Below, piece after piece: positions 43,337-52,412 of a stretch of 64,000 bases of DNA (positions are counted from its first letter, which is position 1; the number at the start of each line of letters is the position of its first letter). The notes beneath the pieces are model-generated. The model ran no database searches. It worked only from the letters and a program-made list of their open reading frames with translations, and had not been told where the DNA came from. The stretch is from NCBI RefSeq assembly GCF_003201595.1, contig NZ_QJJS01000010.1, positions 1 through 64,000 on the forward strand, read 5' to 3'. This DNA is from Sphaerotilus hippei (lineage in GTDB: Bacteria > Pseudomonadota > Gammaproteobacteria > Burkholderiales > Burkholderiaceae_C). Both the position numbers and the translations under genes were made by a program.

Positions 43337-44221
43337 TCAGCTGCGCCCGGCCAGCAGGCGCTGCACCAGCGGGTGCTGCACCCGGCGTTCGGTGCCGATG
43401 GCGAAGAAGTGCTCCTGCACGCCTTCGCAGGCGCCCACGCGGCTCAGCCCGTAGCGGCTGGCGAGCTCGTCCTCCACCAGCTCGTCGGCCGGGAACACGC
43501 CCATGCCGTGCGCCCCGAAGGCCTTGAGCAGGGCGTTGTCCTCGAACTCGCCCACCACGTGCGGGCGCAGGCCCTGCTGCTCGAACCACAGGTCCAGCCG
43601 GCCGCGCACGGCCGCATGTTCGCTGGGCAGCAGCACCGGCACCCGTGCGAGCGACTGCGGAAAGCCCGCGCTCGCCTCGTCGACCAGCCGGGGCGGCGCG
43701 TACCAGGCCAGGGCCGAGCTGCCCAGGGCGTGGCTGTAGAGCCTCAGGTTGGGGTTGGCCGGCGCGGGCCGGTCGGCCAGCACCACGTCCAGCCGGTGCA
43801 GGGCCAGGTCGGCCAGCAGGTCCTCGAACTCGTCCACCTGGCACTGCAGGTGCAGCGCGGGCGTGTCCAGCGCCGGCGCCAGCAGCGCATGGGCGACCAG
43901 CTTGGGCATCGCGTCCGACACGCCCACGCGCAGCCGCTGCAGCGGCGCGCGCACCGTGGCCGCCAGCTGCTCGGGCAGGGCCTGGCCGAGCTGGAAGATC
44001 TGGTCGGCCTGCGCCAGAGCCACGCGGCCGGCCTCGGTCAGCTGCAGGCCGCGGCCGGCCGGCTCCAGCAGCGTGTGGCCCAGGCTGCGCTCCAGCTCGC
44101 GCACCTGGGCGCTGACGGTCTGCACCGCCATGCCCAGGCGTTCGGCCCCGCGGGCCATGCCGCCCTCGTGCGCCACGACCCAGAAGTAGTGCAGGTGCCG
44201 GTAGCTGAAGGGATGGTTCAT
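43337..44221 (-). CDS. nhaR: NhaR-like LysR-family activator
   Basis: A 294-aa regulator. The start YRHLHYFWVVAHEGGMARGA and VQTVSAQVRELERSLGHTLL match the NhaR group, which answers to sodium and alkaline stress and controls nhaA and osmC-type genes in enterobacteria. It is divergent from the small HPF-like gene at 44333 with 111 nt between. No antiporter gene is next to it; the nearest is 24 kb away. In Burkholderiales NhaR-like proteins often control stress genes, so the HPF-like/TerB-like pair is the probable target. Confidence 0.82.
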   Translation of the reverse strand: MNHPFSYRHLHYFWVVAHEGGMARGAERLGMAVQTVSAQVRELERSLGHTLLEPAGRGLQLTEAGRVALAQADQIFQLGQALPEQLAATVRAPLQRLRVGVSDAMPKLVAHALLAPALDTPALHLQCQVDEFEDLLADLALHRLDVVLADRPAPANPNLRLYSHALGSSALAWYAPPRLVDEASAGFPQSLARVPVLLPSEHAAVRGRLDLWFEQQGLRPHVVGEFEDNALLKAFGAHGMGVFPADELVEDELASRYGLSRVGACEGVQEHFFAIGTERRVQHPLVQRLLAGRS

Positions 44222-44332
44222 GTTCTGTATTTGACGAAATGTCGTTCAGTCATTGTCTGCTTTTAATGGAGTCAATGCGGCCGTATCGTCACGCCGTCCC
44301 GTCACCACACGACGGATCCAAGGAGCCCCGCG

Positions 44333-44656
44333 ATGCACATCGAGTTCGAATCCCGCGACCCCGCCACCACCCTGCTGCGCGACACCCTGCAGCAGCGCCT
44401 GCGCAGCGCGCTGCGCCGCCTGGCCTGGTGGGTGCCGCATGCCCGCGTGCGGCTGGTGGACGACAACGGCCCGCGCGGCGGGCAGGACAAGCGCTGCCAG
44501 CTGCAGCTCAGTCCGCGCCAGGGCCCGCCGGTGGTGGTCACCGCGGTGGCCGATGACTGGCGCACCGCCTTCGAGCGGGCCCTGGCCCGTGCCGCCCAGG
44601 GCCTGCGCCGTCGCCATGCCCGCCAGCAGGACCGCCCGCTGCTGACCGGGCGCTGA
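44333..44656 (+). CDS. HPF/RaiA-like ribosome-associated protein
   Basis: A 107-aa protein with the beta-alpha-beta-beta-beta-alpha pattern of the ribosome hibernation factor family: MHIEFESRDP as first strand, a helix LRDTLQQRLRSALRRLAW, then VRLVDDNGPRGGQDKRCQ, VVVTAVADDWRTAFERAL and a basic end. The positively charged face and GGxDKRC segment fit RaiA/HPF relatives. It lacks the long C-terminal dimer domain, so it is of the short type. It probably binds the ribosome during stress; a divergent NhaR-like gene and a TerB-like gene flank it. Confidence 0.7.
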   Translation: MHIEFESRDPATTLLRDTLQQRLRSALRRLAWWVPHARVRLVDDNGPRGGQDKRCQLQLSPRQGPPVVVTAVADDWRTAFERALARAAQGLRRRHARQQDRPLLTGR

Positions 44657-44705
44657 GTCCCTTCGCCTTTCCCCCGCCACCCCTTTGACTTTCAGGAGCA
44701 TTTCC

Positions 44706-45119
44706 ATGCGCAGCTACCCCCGCAACAGCCCCGAAGCCGCCGCCCGCCTGGTGACCCTGGCCCTGCTGGCCGACGGGGACCTCTCCCGCATCGAGCTGCA
44801 GGCCGTCGAGACGCTGCAGGTGCACCAGCGCCTGGGCCTGGACCGCGAGGCGCTGCGCGAGGTGCTGCACGACTTCTGCGACGACCTGCTCAGCACGCAC
44901 CGCCCCTGGGGCGAGTCCTGCCGCATCGACCCGCAGACCCTGGCCGGCCTGCTCGCCGAGGTCGACGAGCCCGCGCTGCGCCGCCTGGTGCTGCAGCTGT
45001 GCGTGGCCATCGTCGAGGCCGACCGCCACGTCGCCGAGGGGGAGTCGATGGTGCTGGTGGCCGCCGTGGAGCAGTGGGGCCTGCAGCACGAGATGCTGGA
45101 CCCCACGCCCGTGGCCTGA
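44706..45119 (+). CDS. TerB-like small protein
   Basis: A 137-aa all-helical protein. ARLVTLALLADGDLSRIELQ and LCVAIVEADRHVAEGESMVL are the paired, acidic helix-loop motifs of the TerB/tellurite-resistance fold, which binds divalent metal through conserved Asp and Glu. The start at 44706 has an AGGAGC site. It follows the HPF-like gene by 49 nt and is probably in the same transcript. TerB-domain proteins occur in stress and membrane-linked signalling; no other ter genes are seen here. Confidence 0.65.
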   Translation: MRSYPRNSPEAAARLVTLALLADGDLSRIELQAVETLQVHQRLGLDREALREVLHDFCDDLLSTHRPWGESCRIDPQTLAGLLAEVDEPALRRLVLQLCVAIVEADRHVAEGESMVLVAAVEQWGLQHEMLDPTPVA

Positions 45120-45152
45120 CCGCTTGCCTGGCGGGCGGCCGGGTCGAAGGGT

Positions 45153-48080
45153 TCAGACCTCCGCGGCACTCCAGGCGCCGACGAGGGCACGGTTGCGCCC
45201 CGTCCCCTTGGCCTGGTAGAGCCGCAGGTCCGCCTGGTGCAGCAGCTCGCCCCAGCTGCGCTGGTTGACCCAGCCCACGGCCCCGCCCACGCTGGCGCCG
45301 ATGTGCACGGTCACCGTGGCATGGAGCTGGAACGGTTGCTGCAGGGCCAGCACGACGGCCTCGGCGGTGCGGCCCGCGCTGGCCTCGTCGTGCATGCCCG
45401 GCAGCACGATGGCGAACTCGTCGCCGCCGAGCCTGGCGACCACGTCCGAGGGACGCACCAGCCGGATCAGCCGCACGGCGACCTGCCTCAGCACGTTGTC
45501 GCCGGCGGCATGGCCGTGGGTGTCATTGACGGGCTTGAAGCGGTCCAGATCGATGTAGAGCACGGCCATGGGCTCATCGACCCGGTCGTTCAGCATGTGG
45601 CGCAGCCGCTGCTCGAAGCCCGCCCGGTTCAGCAGCCGGGTCAGCGGATCGGTCTGCGACAGCGACTCCAGCCGCAGGGCCTCCTGCTTCTGCGCGGTGA
45701 CGTCCTGCGTCACGACCACGAAGCCGTCGAGCGCTCCGGCATTCGTCCTCAGCGGGATGTAGTCGACGGCCACGAAGCGCTGGCTGCCCGGGCCGCTCTG
45801 GTCGATCTCGAAGCGGACCTGCTCGCCCGCCAGCGCGCGCTGCACCCAGGGCCAGCGGCGCTCGAATTCGGCCTCGCCCAGCACCTCGCGTGCGGTGCGC
45901 CCGACCAGATCGGTGGACGACCGGCCCACGCTCTGCTCGAAGGCCCGGTTGACGAACTGGTAGTGTCCGCTCGGGTCCACGACCGCGACGGGCGAAGGCA
46001 TCGAGTTGGCCACGGAGCGCACCGTCGCGGCTTGCCGGTCCTTCTCGGACTGCGCCGCTTCCAGCTCGGAGATGTCGCGCATCAGGATGGAGTAGCGCTC
46101 GATCGCACCGAGCTCGTCCCGGTGCGCGATGACCATGTGGCTGACCGGGACCACCCGCCCGCCGGCCAGGCGGGCGTGCGACTGGCCCAGCCACACATCG
46201 CGGGCCTCCAGCGCGGGCATGATCTGCGCCTCGAACAGGCGGGCGGTGGAGGCGGGCAGCAGCTCGGCGACGAGCCGCTCGTCGCTCGGCGCCCACGGGT
46301 GGCCGAGCATGGCACGGGCCGCGGCCGGGTTCATGTAGCGCACCCGGCGTGCCCGGTTGGCCTGGATCACGAAGTCGGGCGTGTTGTCGAAGATCGCCGC
46401 GATCTCGCGCAGCGCCCGCTCGCCGGCGCTGCGCTGGGTGACGTCGACGCCGGCGACGAAGAAGCCGAGCACGCCGGCGTCGTCGATCGCGTGGTTGGGG
46501 CTGAGGCGGTGCTCGAGGCGCCGGGTCTGGCCCTGCAGGGTCTCTTCGAACTCGAAGCACTGCGGCTGGCCCTGCAGCGCCAGCCGCGCGCGCTCGCCCA
46601 GGGGCGCATCGGGGGCGTCGGGAAACAGCTCCGCGCGGCGGCGCCCGAGGGCGTCTGCCGCGGGCACGCCCGTCTCGCGGCTCCATTGCGCATTGACGAA
46701 GCGGTAGCGGCGCTCGCGGTCCAGGTAGGCGATGCGCAGCGGCAGGCTGTCGGTCAACTGGCGCAGGAAGGCCTCGCGCTCCTCGAGGTGCTGGCGCAGC
46801 TGGCGGCGCTCGGTGATGTCCTGGAAGGCGCCGAGCATGCGCACCGGGCGCCCCGCGTCGAACTCCACTTCGCCCACGGCGCGTGCCCAGATCAGCCGCC
46901 CCGAGGCCGTGCGCACCTGCAGCTCGAGGTCCCAGGCTTCGCCGTGGTGGATGCCGCGGTCGACGGCGGCTTCGAGCACGCGGCGTGATTCCGGCTCGTA
47001 GAACGACAGCGCGTTCTCCAGCGTCGGCCTGAAATCGGCCGCCACCTCGTGCAGGCGACGGGTCTCTTCGGTCCAGCTGACCAGGCCGGTGCCCAGGTCC
47101 ATTTCCCAGCCGCCCACGCCCGCCACCCGCCCGGTGCGCGTGAGCAGGTCCTGGCTGCGCCGCAGCTCACGCTGCGCCCGCACGCGGGCGCTGACGTCGC
47201 GGCCGGTCGAGTGCAGCAGCGGGCGGCCCGCACCGTCGATCTGCCGGGTGTTGGTCCAGGAGATCCAGCACTCCTCGCCGCTGGGCAGCTGCATCCGGTT
47301 CTCGGTGGTCAGCACCTCGCTGGTGGACAGCACCCAGTCGATGCGGTCCTGGACGAGGGCCCGGTCGGCCTCGTGCACGTAGTCGAACAGGTTCGTCCCC
47401 TCGACCTGCGCCACGCTCAGGCCGAACTGCTGCGCGTAGGCCGGGTTCACGTAGAGCAGGAGCCCCTCGGCCGTGGCCTGCGCCACCATCTCGCCCTGCA
47501 CGTCCAGCATGGCGCGCAGCCTGGCCTCGCTGTCGGCGACCGCCTGTTGCTGCTCGTCACGCAGCTGCAGCGCCTGATCGGTCAGGCGTTCGCGCATCTC
47601 CAGCGCCTGCACGGCCGCGTCCGCCAGCTGCGCCAGCGTGGCCGACTGGGCCGCGCTGAGGCGCCGCGGCTGGCGATCGATGACACACAGCGTGCCCACG
47701 CGGTCGCCGGAGCGGGTCACCAGAGGCGCACCGGCGTAGAAGCGGATGCCGGGCTCGCCGGTGACCGCGGGCTGGTCGGCGAAGCGCGCGTCCCGCGTCG
47801 CGTCGGGCACCTCCAGGATCTCGTCACCCTGGATCGTGTGGTGACAGAACGCCAGGCTGCGTGGGGCCTCGCGCGGCTCCGGCAGCCCGGTCTGGGCCAG
47901 GATCCACTGCCGGTCCTGGTCCACCAGACCGATCAGCGCCACGGGGGCTGCGCAGAGGGAGGCGGCCAGGGCGGCCAGCGAGTCGAACAGCGGCTCGCTG
48001 CCGGTATCGAGCACCTTCAATGCCCGCAGGCGAGCGAGTCGGCGGGCCTCGAGGGCTGCAGGAATGTCCAGGCTGTCCAA
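45153..48080 (-). CDS. Diguanylate cyclase with GAF and multiple PAS domains
   Basis: A 975-aa soluble sensor. A GAF domain at about 15-170 (FDSLAALAASLCAAPVALIG; SLAFCHHTIQGDEILEVPD) is followed by about five PAS/PAC units (for example YVNPAYAQQFGLSVAQVEG; YRFVNAQWSRETGVPAADAL; YQFVNRAFEQSVGRSSTDLV). A GGDEF domain ends the protein at about 810-965 with RLGGDEFAIVLPG and the inhibitory site RPSD just before it, so it should make cyclic di-GMP and be feedback-inhibited. No EAL domain and no membrane helix are present. It converges on the TerB-like gene. The stimulus is unknown. Confidence 0.9.
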   Translation of the reverse strand: MDSLDIPAALEARRLARLRALKVLDTGSEPLFDSLAALAASLCAAPVALIGLVDQDRQWILAQTGLPEPREAPRSLAFCHHTIQGDEILEVPDATRDARFADQPAVTGEPGIRFYAGAPLVTRSGDRVGTLCVIDRQPRRLSAAQSATLAQLADAAVQALEMRERLTDQALQLRDEQQQAVADSEARLRAMLDVQGEMVAQATAEGLLLYVNPAYAQQFGLSVAQVEGTNLFDYVHEADRALVQDRIDWVLSTSEVLTTENRMQLPSGEECWISWTNTRQIDGAGRPLLHSTGRDVSARVRAQRELRRSQDLLTRTGRVAGVGGWEMDLGTGLVSWTEETRRLHEVAADFRPTLENALSFYEPESRRVLEAAVDRGIHHGEAWDLELQVRTASGRLIWARAVGEVEFDAGRPVRMLGAFQDITERRQLRQHLEEREAFLRQLTDSLPLRIAYLDRERRYRFVNAQWSRETGVPAADALGRRRAELFPDAPDAPLGERARLALQGQPQCFEFEETLQGQTRRLEHRLSPNHAIDDAGVLGFFVAGVDVTQRSAGERALREIAAIFDNTPDFVIQANRARRVRYMNPAAARAMLGHPWAPSDERLVAELLPASTARLFEAQIMPALEARDVWLGQSHARLAGGRVVPVSHMVIAHRDELGAIERYSILMRDISELEAAQSEKDRQAATVRSVANSMPSPVAVVDPSGHYQFVNRAFEQSVGRSSTDLVGRTAREVLGEAEFERRWPWVQRALAGEQVRFEIDQSGPGSQRFVAVDYIPLRTNAGALDGFVVVTQDVTAQKQEALRLESLSQTDPLTRLLNRAGFEQRLRHMLNDRVDEPMAVLYIDLDRFKPVNDTHGHAAGDNVLRQVAVRLIRLVRPSDVVARLGGDEFAIVLPGMHDEASAGRTAEAVVLALQQPFQLHATVTVHIGASVGGAVGWVNQRSWGELLHQADLRLYQAKGTGRNRALVGAWSAAEV

Positions 48081-48345
48081 CGTCTTGCCGCTCCTTCTGC
48101 GCCGTACCGCTTCCAGAGGATAGCGTCGGGGCGTTCATCCTTGCCGGAAAGACCCGAAAAAATGCCGTCGAAGCCCGACTGGAGATCCGTGCGGCCGAGG
48201 CCTCCTCCAAGCGGGTTGGCGTCTGCAACACGATCAGCGCAGGCCCCCGAGCCACTCGTCATCGGCTCCACCCGCCGGCCCAGGAAGTCTCGTCCGCGGC
48301 CGGGCCGCGAGGTCGGCCGCGCGCAGCCTCTGATACCATTTTCAG

Positions 48346-48702
48346 ATGCTTCGTCGCTGGTTCATCCTCCTCCTGCTCGTGCTGCAGTTGCAGCCGGTGC
48401 TGGCGTTCATGCCTGAACAGGTGGTGACGCTGGCGCAGGCGTTGGCGCATGAACGGATTCACCAGGAAGGGCAGGGCCATCGGCATGACGACGCCCTGAC
48501 CCTGGGTGCGCCGAGCGACGACGACGGGGCGACGCTGGCCCATGTCCACCACGACGCCGCGCACCACGCGGTGCTGCTGCCTGCCGCCGCCACCTGGTGC
48601 TCCGTGGCCGCCGTGGAGGGCGCGCTCGCCGTGTTCGGGCCGTGCCGAATTCCCAGCCCCTGTCTGGACGGGCCGCTGCGCCCACCCCGCACCTGCGTGT
48701 GA
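48346..48702 (+). CDS. CzcI-like small periplasmic protein
   Basis: A 118-aa secreted protein with a signal peptide (RRWFILLLLVLQLQPVLA) and a His-rich middle (QEGQGHRHDD; LAHVHHDAAHH). The end, SPCLDGPLRPPR, resembles the last residues of small proteins that open czc/cnr-type cation efflux operons (CzcI-like). No CzcCBA genes follow; instead a HupE-like gene starts 146 nt on. The His clusters and setting suggest binding of a divalent metal in the periplasm. The link to CzcI is from pattern and context. Confidence 0.55.
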   Translation: MLRRWFILLLLVLQLQPVLAFMPEQVVTLAQALAHERIHQEGQGHRHDDALTLGAPSDDDGATLAHVHHDAAHHAVLLPAAATWCSVAAVEGALAVFGPCRIPSPCLDGPLRPPRTCV

Positions 48703-48848
48703 AGGTCCCCTGACGGGCCTGCTGCCCGTCGCCTGAACCTTTCGTTGCCGATGGGTCGGCGGTGCCGAGTGCCTTCAGGGCGATGCGCCCGCTGAGAGCG
48801 AGGCGTCGCTCGTGACGTCGCGGCAATGTCATCACTGCACGGAGTCTC

Positions 48849-49652
48849 ATGTTCCAGTCTTCCAGATCGGTGCCACGCTGGCCGTGGCTGGCCGCCTTCG
48901 CCTTCGCCCTCTTGCCCGCCTTGTCGTGGGCCCACGGCATCTCCGCCGAGGATCGCCAGCGCATGCTGGAGGGTGGCTACCTTCAATACGTCGGCCTGGG
49001 CGCCACCCACATGCTGACGGGCTACGACCACCTGCTGTTCCTGTTCGGCGTGGTGTTCTTCCTCACCACCTTGCGCGACGTGGCGAAGTTCGTCACCGTG
49101 TTCACGCTGGGCCACTGCATCACGCTGGTGTCCGCCACCTTCTTCGGCCTCACCTGGAACTACTTCCTGATCGATGCGGTGATCGCGATCAGCGTCATGT
49201 ACAAGGGCTTCGACAACATCGGCGGCTTCCAGCGCGTGTTCGAGATGGAGAAGTCGCCGAACCTGCTGGGCATGGTGTTCGGCTTCGGCCTGCTGCACGG
49301 CTTCGGCCTGTCCACCCGCCTGCAGCAGCTGCCGCTGGGCGACGACCCCGCCGCGATGCTGTGGCGCATCCTCAGCTTCAACCTGGGGGTCGAGCTCGGG
49401 CAGATCGCCGCGCTGGCGGCCATGGTGGCGGTGCTGGCCTGGTGGCGCCACACCCACGCCTTCCGGCGCATCGCCCACGCCGCCAACCTGCTGCTGATCG
49501 CCCTCGGCGGCCTGCTGCTGCTGATGCAGCTGCATGGCTACCTGCACGACAGCGACCCCGATGGTTTCCGCTTCCCGGCGCAGGAGCACCGTCACCTGCA
49601 TGAAGACATGGACGTGGACAGGACGGTGGACCCCAGCCGCAACCAGCTCTGA
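48849..49652 (+). CDS. hupE: HupE/UreJ-like membrane protein, probable metal transporter
   Basis: A 267-aa inner-membrane protein. A signal-like segment ends at SWAHG, and the mature protein starts with His, as in HupE/UreJ proteins, which import nickel or related metals. THMLTGYDHLLFLFGVVFF carries the His-x(5)-Asp-His metal motif, LGHCITL and GLLHGFGLS are further conserved His motifs, and about six membrane helices follow. The C-terminus is acidic and His-containing (EHRHLHEDMD). It belongs to the longer HupE_UreJ_2 type. It is flanked by two other His-rich or periplasmic proteins and an EamA transporter with a His-rich tail. Confidence 0.82.
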   Translation: MFQSSRSVPRWPWLAAFAFALLPALSWAHGISAEDRQRMLEGGYLQYVGLGATHMLTGYDHLLFLFGVVFFLTTLRDVAKFVTVFTLGHCITLVSATFFGLTWNYFLIDAVIAISVMYKGFDNIGGFQRVFEMEKSPNLLGMVFGFGLLHGFGLSTRLQQLPLGDDPAAMLWRILSFNLGVELGQIAALAAMVAVLAWWRHTHAFRRIAHAANLLLIALGGLLLLMQLHGYLHDSDPDGFRFPAQEHRHLHEDMDVDRTVDPSRNQL

Positions 49653-49711
49653 GCGCGCCCCCGTGGTCATCGCTGCGCTTTCCTCTCGCCTTTCATCCTG
49701 TGGAGATTCCC

Positions 49712-50068
49712 ATGAACAAGACCTTCCTCGTCGCCACCGCCTTCGTGGCCACCCTGACCCTGTCGTCCGCTGCGCGTGCCGGCGCCGATGCCAGCTGCCA
49801 CTTCCACGGCAGCAAGCCCGCGGCGCAGGCCACCGTGGTGCAGTGCGCCACGCAGTACAAGAACAAGCTGGTCGAGAGCGGCAAGCTCGACCGGTCCTGG
49901 CAGGCGGTCACCCAGGCCGACAGGATCGAGCAGGTGGACGGCCAGCGCAGCAAGGAGTGGAAGCTGAGCTTCAAGAACCCGGCGGCGCCCGACAAGGCCA
50001 AGGACACGCTGTACCTGTTCTATTCGCTGCCGGGCAATTTCATCGCCGCCAACCACACCGGGCAGTGA
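49712..50068 (+). CDS. Small periplasmic protein (DUF6488-like)
   Basis: A 118-aa secreted protein. The start at 49712 has a GTGGAGATT site and gives a signal peptide ending near AARAGA. The mature part begins with CHFHGSKPAAQATVVQCA, where two Cys and two His could form a disulfide or metal site, and then a small beta-rich domain (WQAVTQADRIEQVDGQ; LYLFYSLPGNFIAAN). It resembles proteins labelled DUF6488 that occur next to HupE-like genes; I am not certain of this. It lies 59 nt after hupE and is probably in the same transcript. Confidence 0.6.
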   Translation: MNKTFLVATAFVATLTLSSAARAGADASCHFHGSKPAAQATVVQCATQYKNKLVESGKLDRSWQAVTQADRIEQVDGQRSKEWKLSFKNPAAPDKAKDTLYLFYSLPGNFIAANHTGQ

Positions 50069-50165
50069 TGTTCGCGGGCCGGATGACGCCAGGCAAGGCG
50101 GCGGGTGAAGCGCATGGGGGGCTCCGCATGGGGCGCGGTGACGGTCATCAGGTGGAGGCCTCGAC

Positions 50166-51227
50166 ATGAAACATCTGCCACTGCCTGCCTTCCGAGGCGC
50201 CGCGCTGGCCCTGCTGGCTGCGGCGCTGTTCGGTGTGAGCACGCCGCTGGTGCAGCGAGCCGGTGCGGGCGTGGGGGCTTTCAGCACCGCGGCCTTGTTG
50301 TATGCCGGGGCGGCGCTGGTGGGTTTGCTGACCCGCCTGCCCAGGGAGCGCGAGGCCCGCGTCGCCCGTGCGGACCTGCCCCGGCTCGCCGCGATGGCTT
50401 TGTTCGGCGCGGGCATCGGGCCGGTGGCGCTGGCCTGGGGTCTGCAGCACACCAGCGGCACCAGCGCGGCCTTGTTGCTGACCCTGGAAGCGCTGTTCAC
50501 GGCCGTGCTGGCTCGTCTGCTGTATCGAGAGACCATGGATCGCCGCGTCTGGCTGGCGATGCTGCTGTTGCTGGGCGGCGGGGTGGTGCTGGTGCTGGAC
50601 CAGGGGCGCTCGGGCCCCATGCAGTTCATGGGCCTGATGGCGGTGATGGCGGCGACCGTGGCCTGGGGGGTCGACAACACCTTGTCGCGTGGCCTGGCGG
50701 AGCGTGATCCCGGGCAGGTGGTGTTGGGCAAGGCGGTGCTGGGTGCGGCCACCACCGCGGCCATCGCCGTGATGGCCGCCGAGCCCTCACCGGGCGTTGC
50801 CGCCTCGCTGGCGCTGCTGGTGATCGGCGCGACGGGCTACGGGTTGAGCCTGCGCTTCTATCTGCTGGCCCAGCGCGCCTTCGGCGCCGCGCGCACCGGA
50901 TCGGTCTTCGCTTTTGCGCCCTTCATCGGCGCGGCCCTGGCCATGTCGCTGGGCGAGCGTGGCCTGAGCCCGTGGATGGGGCTGGGCGGCCTGCTCATGC
51001 TGGCCGGCGTGGTGCTGCACCTGGCCGAGTCCCATGGCCACGAGCACACTCATGAAGCCCTGGTGCATGACCACGCCCACACCCATGACGATGGTCACCA
51101 CGACCATCACCACGAGGTGATGCCCGTCGGGGCGCACAGCCACGAGCATCAGCACCTGCCGCTGACGCACGACCACGCCCACGTGCCGGATGTGCATCAC
51201 GCCCACGCGCACGCCCGCGCCCCCTGA
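50166..51227 (+). CDS. EamA/DMT transporter with histidine-rich C-terminal tail
   Basis: A 353-aa inner-membrane protein with ten helices in two EamA repeats (AALFGVSTPLVQRAGAGVGA; LALLVIGATGYGLSLRFYLL). A GGAGG site precedes the ATG. After the tenth helix (about residue 283) comes a 70-residue tail of which 24 are His, in HDH, HEH and HHDHHH clusters. Such a tail is unusual for the drug/metabolite transporter family and is typical of metal carriers and chaperones. It follows the CzcI-like, HupE-like and small periplasmic genes, so it probably moves or senses Zn, Ni or Co. Direction of transport is not known. Confidence 0.82.
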   Translation: MKHLPLPAFRGAALALLAAALFGVSTPLVQRAGAGVGAFSTAALLYAGAALVGLLTRLPREREARVARADLPRLAAMALFGAGIGPVALAWGLQHTSGTSAALLLTLEALFTAVLARLLYRETMDRRVWLAMLLLLGGGVVLVLDQGRSGPMQFMGLMAVMAATVAWGVDNTLSRGLAERDPGQVVLGKAVLGAATTAAIAVMAAEPSPGVAASLALLVIGATGYGLSLRFYLLAQRAFGAARTGSVFAFAPFIGAALAMSLGERGLSPWMGLGGLLMLAGVVLHLAESHGHEHTHEALVHDHAHTHDDGHHDHHHEVMPVGAHSHEHQHLPLTHDHAHVPDVHHAHAHARAP

Positions 51228-51232
51228 GGGCG

Positions 51233-52321
51233 TCAGGCCTGCAGCACGAGTGCCTCGATGGCCAGGCCGACCTCGGTCGTGCTGGCGCTGCCGCCCAGGT
51301 CGCGGGTGCGCGGGCCCTCGCGCAGCACGGTCTCGATGGCCTGGACGATCGTGTCGTGGGCGGCCTTGCCGGCGCCGTCGCCCCGGTCGAGGAAGTCCAG
51401 CATCAGCGCGCCGGACCAGATCATCGCGATCGGGTTGGCGATGTTCTGGCCGAAGATGTCGGGTGCCGAGCCGTGCACCGGCTCGAACAGCGAGGGGAAG
51501 AGGCGCTCCGGGTTCAGGTTGGCCGACGGCGCGATGCCGATCGTGCCGGTGCATGCCGGCCCGAGGTCCGACAGGATGTCGCCGAACAGGTTGCTGGCCA
51601 CGACCACGTCGAAGCGCTGCGGCTGCAGCACGAAGCGCGCGGCGAGGATGTCGATGTGCTGCTTGTCGACCTGGACCTGCGGGTAGCCGCGCGCCATCTC
51701 GTCGGCACGCCCGTCCCACCAGGGCATGCTGATGGCCACGCCGTTGCTCTTGGTCGCCACCGTCAGGTGCCTGCGCTCGCGCTCGGCGGCCCGCTCGAAC
51801 GCGAACCTGAGCACCCGGTCGGTGCCGTGGCGGCTGAACACCGACTCCTGGATCACGATCTCGCGCTCGGTGCCGGCATACATCACGCCGCCGAGGTTGG
51901 TGTACTCGCCCTCGGTGTTCTCGCGCACGATCAGGAAGTCGATGTCGCCTGGCTTGCGGCCAGCCAGCGGGCAGGGCACGCCCTCGAACAGCCGCACCGG
52001 GCGCAGGTTGATGTACTGGTCGAACTCGCGCCGGAACTTCAGCAGGCTGCCCCACAGCGAGACGTTGTCGGGCACCGTCGCCGGCCAGCCGGCCGCGCCG
52101 AAGTAGATCGCGTCCATGCCCTGCAGCTGCTGCTTCCAGTCGGGCGGCATCATGCTGCCGTGCTGCAGGTAGTGGTCGCAGCTGGCCCAGTCGATGGGGG
52201 TCAGCTCCAGCGTGATGCCGAAGCGCCGCGCGGCGGCCTCGAGCACGCGCACGCCCTCGGGCGCCACTTCCTTGCCGATGCCGTCGCCGGGGATCACCGC
52301 GATGCGGTAGGTGCTGCTCAT
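51233..52321 (-). CDS. ttuC: Tartrate dehydrogenase/decarboxylase
   Basis: A 362-aa NAD+- and metal-dependent enzyme of the isopropylmalate/isocitrate dehydrogenase superfamily. Full-length similarity to TtuC-type tartrate dehydrogenase is clear (RIAVIPGDGIGKEVAPEG; IYFGAAGWPATVPDNVSLWG; KFRREFDQYINLRPVRLF; NLFGDILSDLGPACTGTIG; FEPVHGSAPDIFGQNIANP). Such enzymes oxidise (+)- and meso-tartrate and also D-malate. A divergent LysR gene starts 92 nt from its start, the usual arrangement for a tartrate-inducible gene. It ends five bases from the end of the EamA gene, tail to tail. Confidence 0.9.
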   Translation of the reverse strand: MSSTYRIAVIPGDGIGKEVAPEGVRVLEAAARRFGITLELTPIDWASCDHYLQHGSMMPPDWKQQLQGMDAIYFGAAGWPATVPDNVSLWGSLLKFRREFDQYINLRPVRLFEGVPCPLAGRKPGDIDFLIVRENTEGEYTNLGGVMYAGTEREIVIQESVFSRHGTDRVLRFAFERAAERERRHLTVATKSNGVAISMPWWDGRADEMARGYPQVQVDKQHIDILAARFVLQPQRFDVVVASNLFGDILSDLGPACTGTIGIAPSANLNPERLFPSLFEPVHGSAPDIFGQNIANPIAMIWSGALMLDFLDRGDGAGKAAHDTIVQAIETVLREGPRTRDLGGSASTTEVGLAIEALVLQA

Positions 52322-52412
52322 CTCGTCGTCTCCTGGGGTGGGGTGCGCAGAGCTTAGGTGCTGATCGATTCATGGACAATGCCTCGATCTGTCATGTGAC
52401 CATGCACGAATC

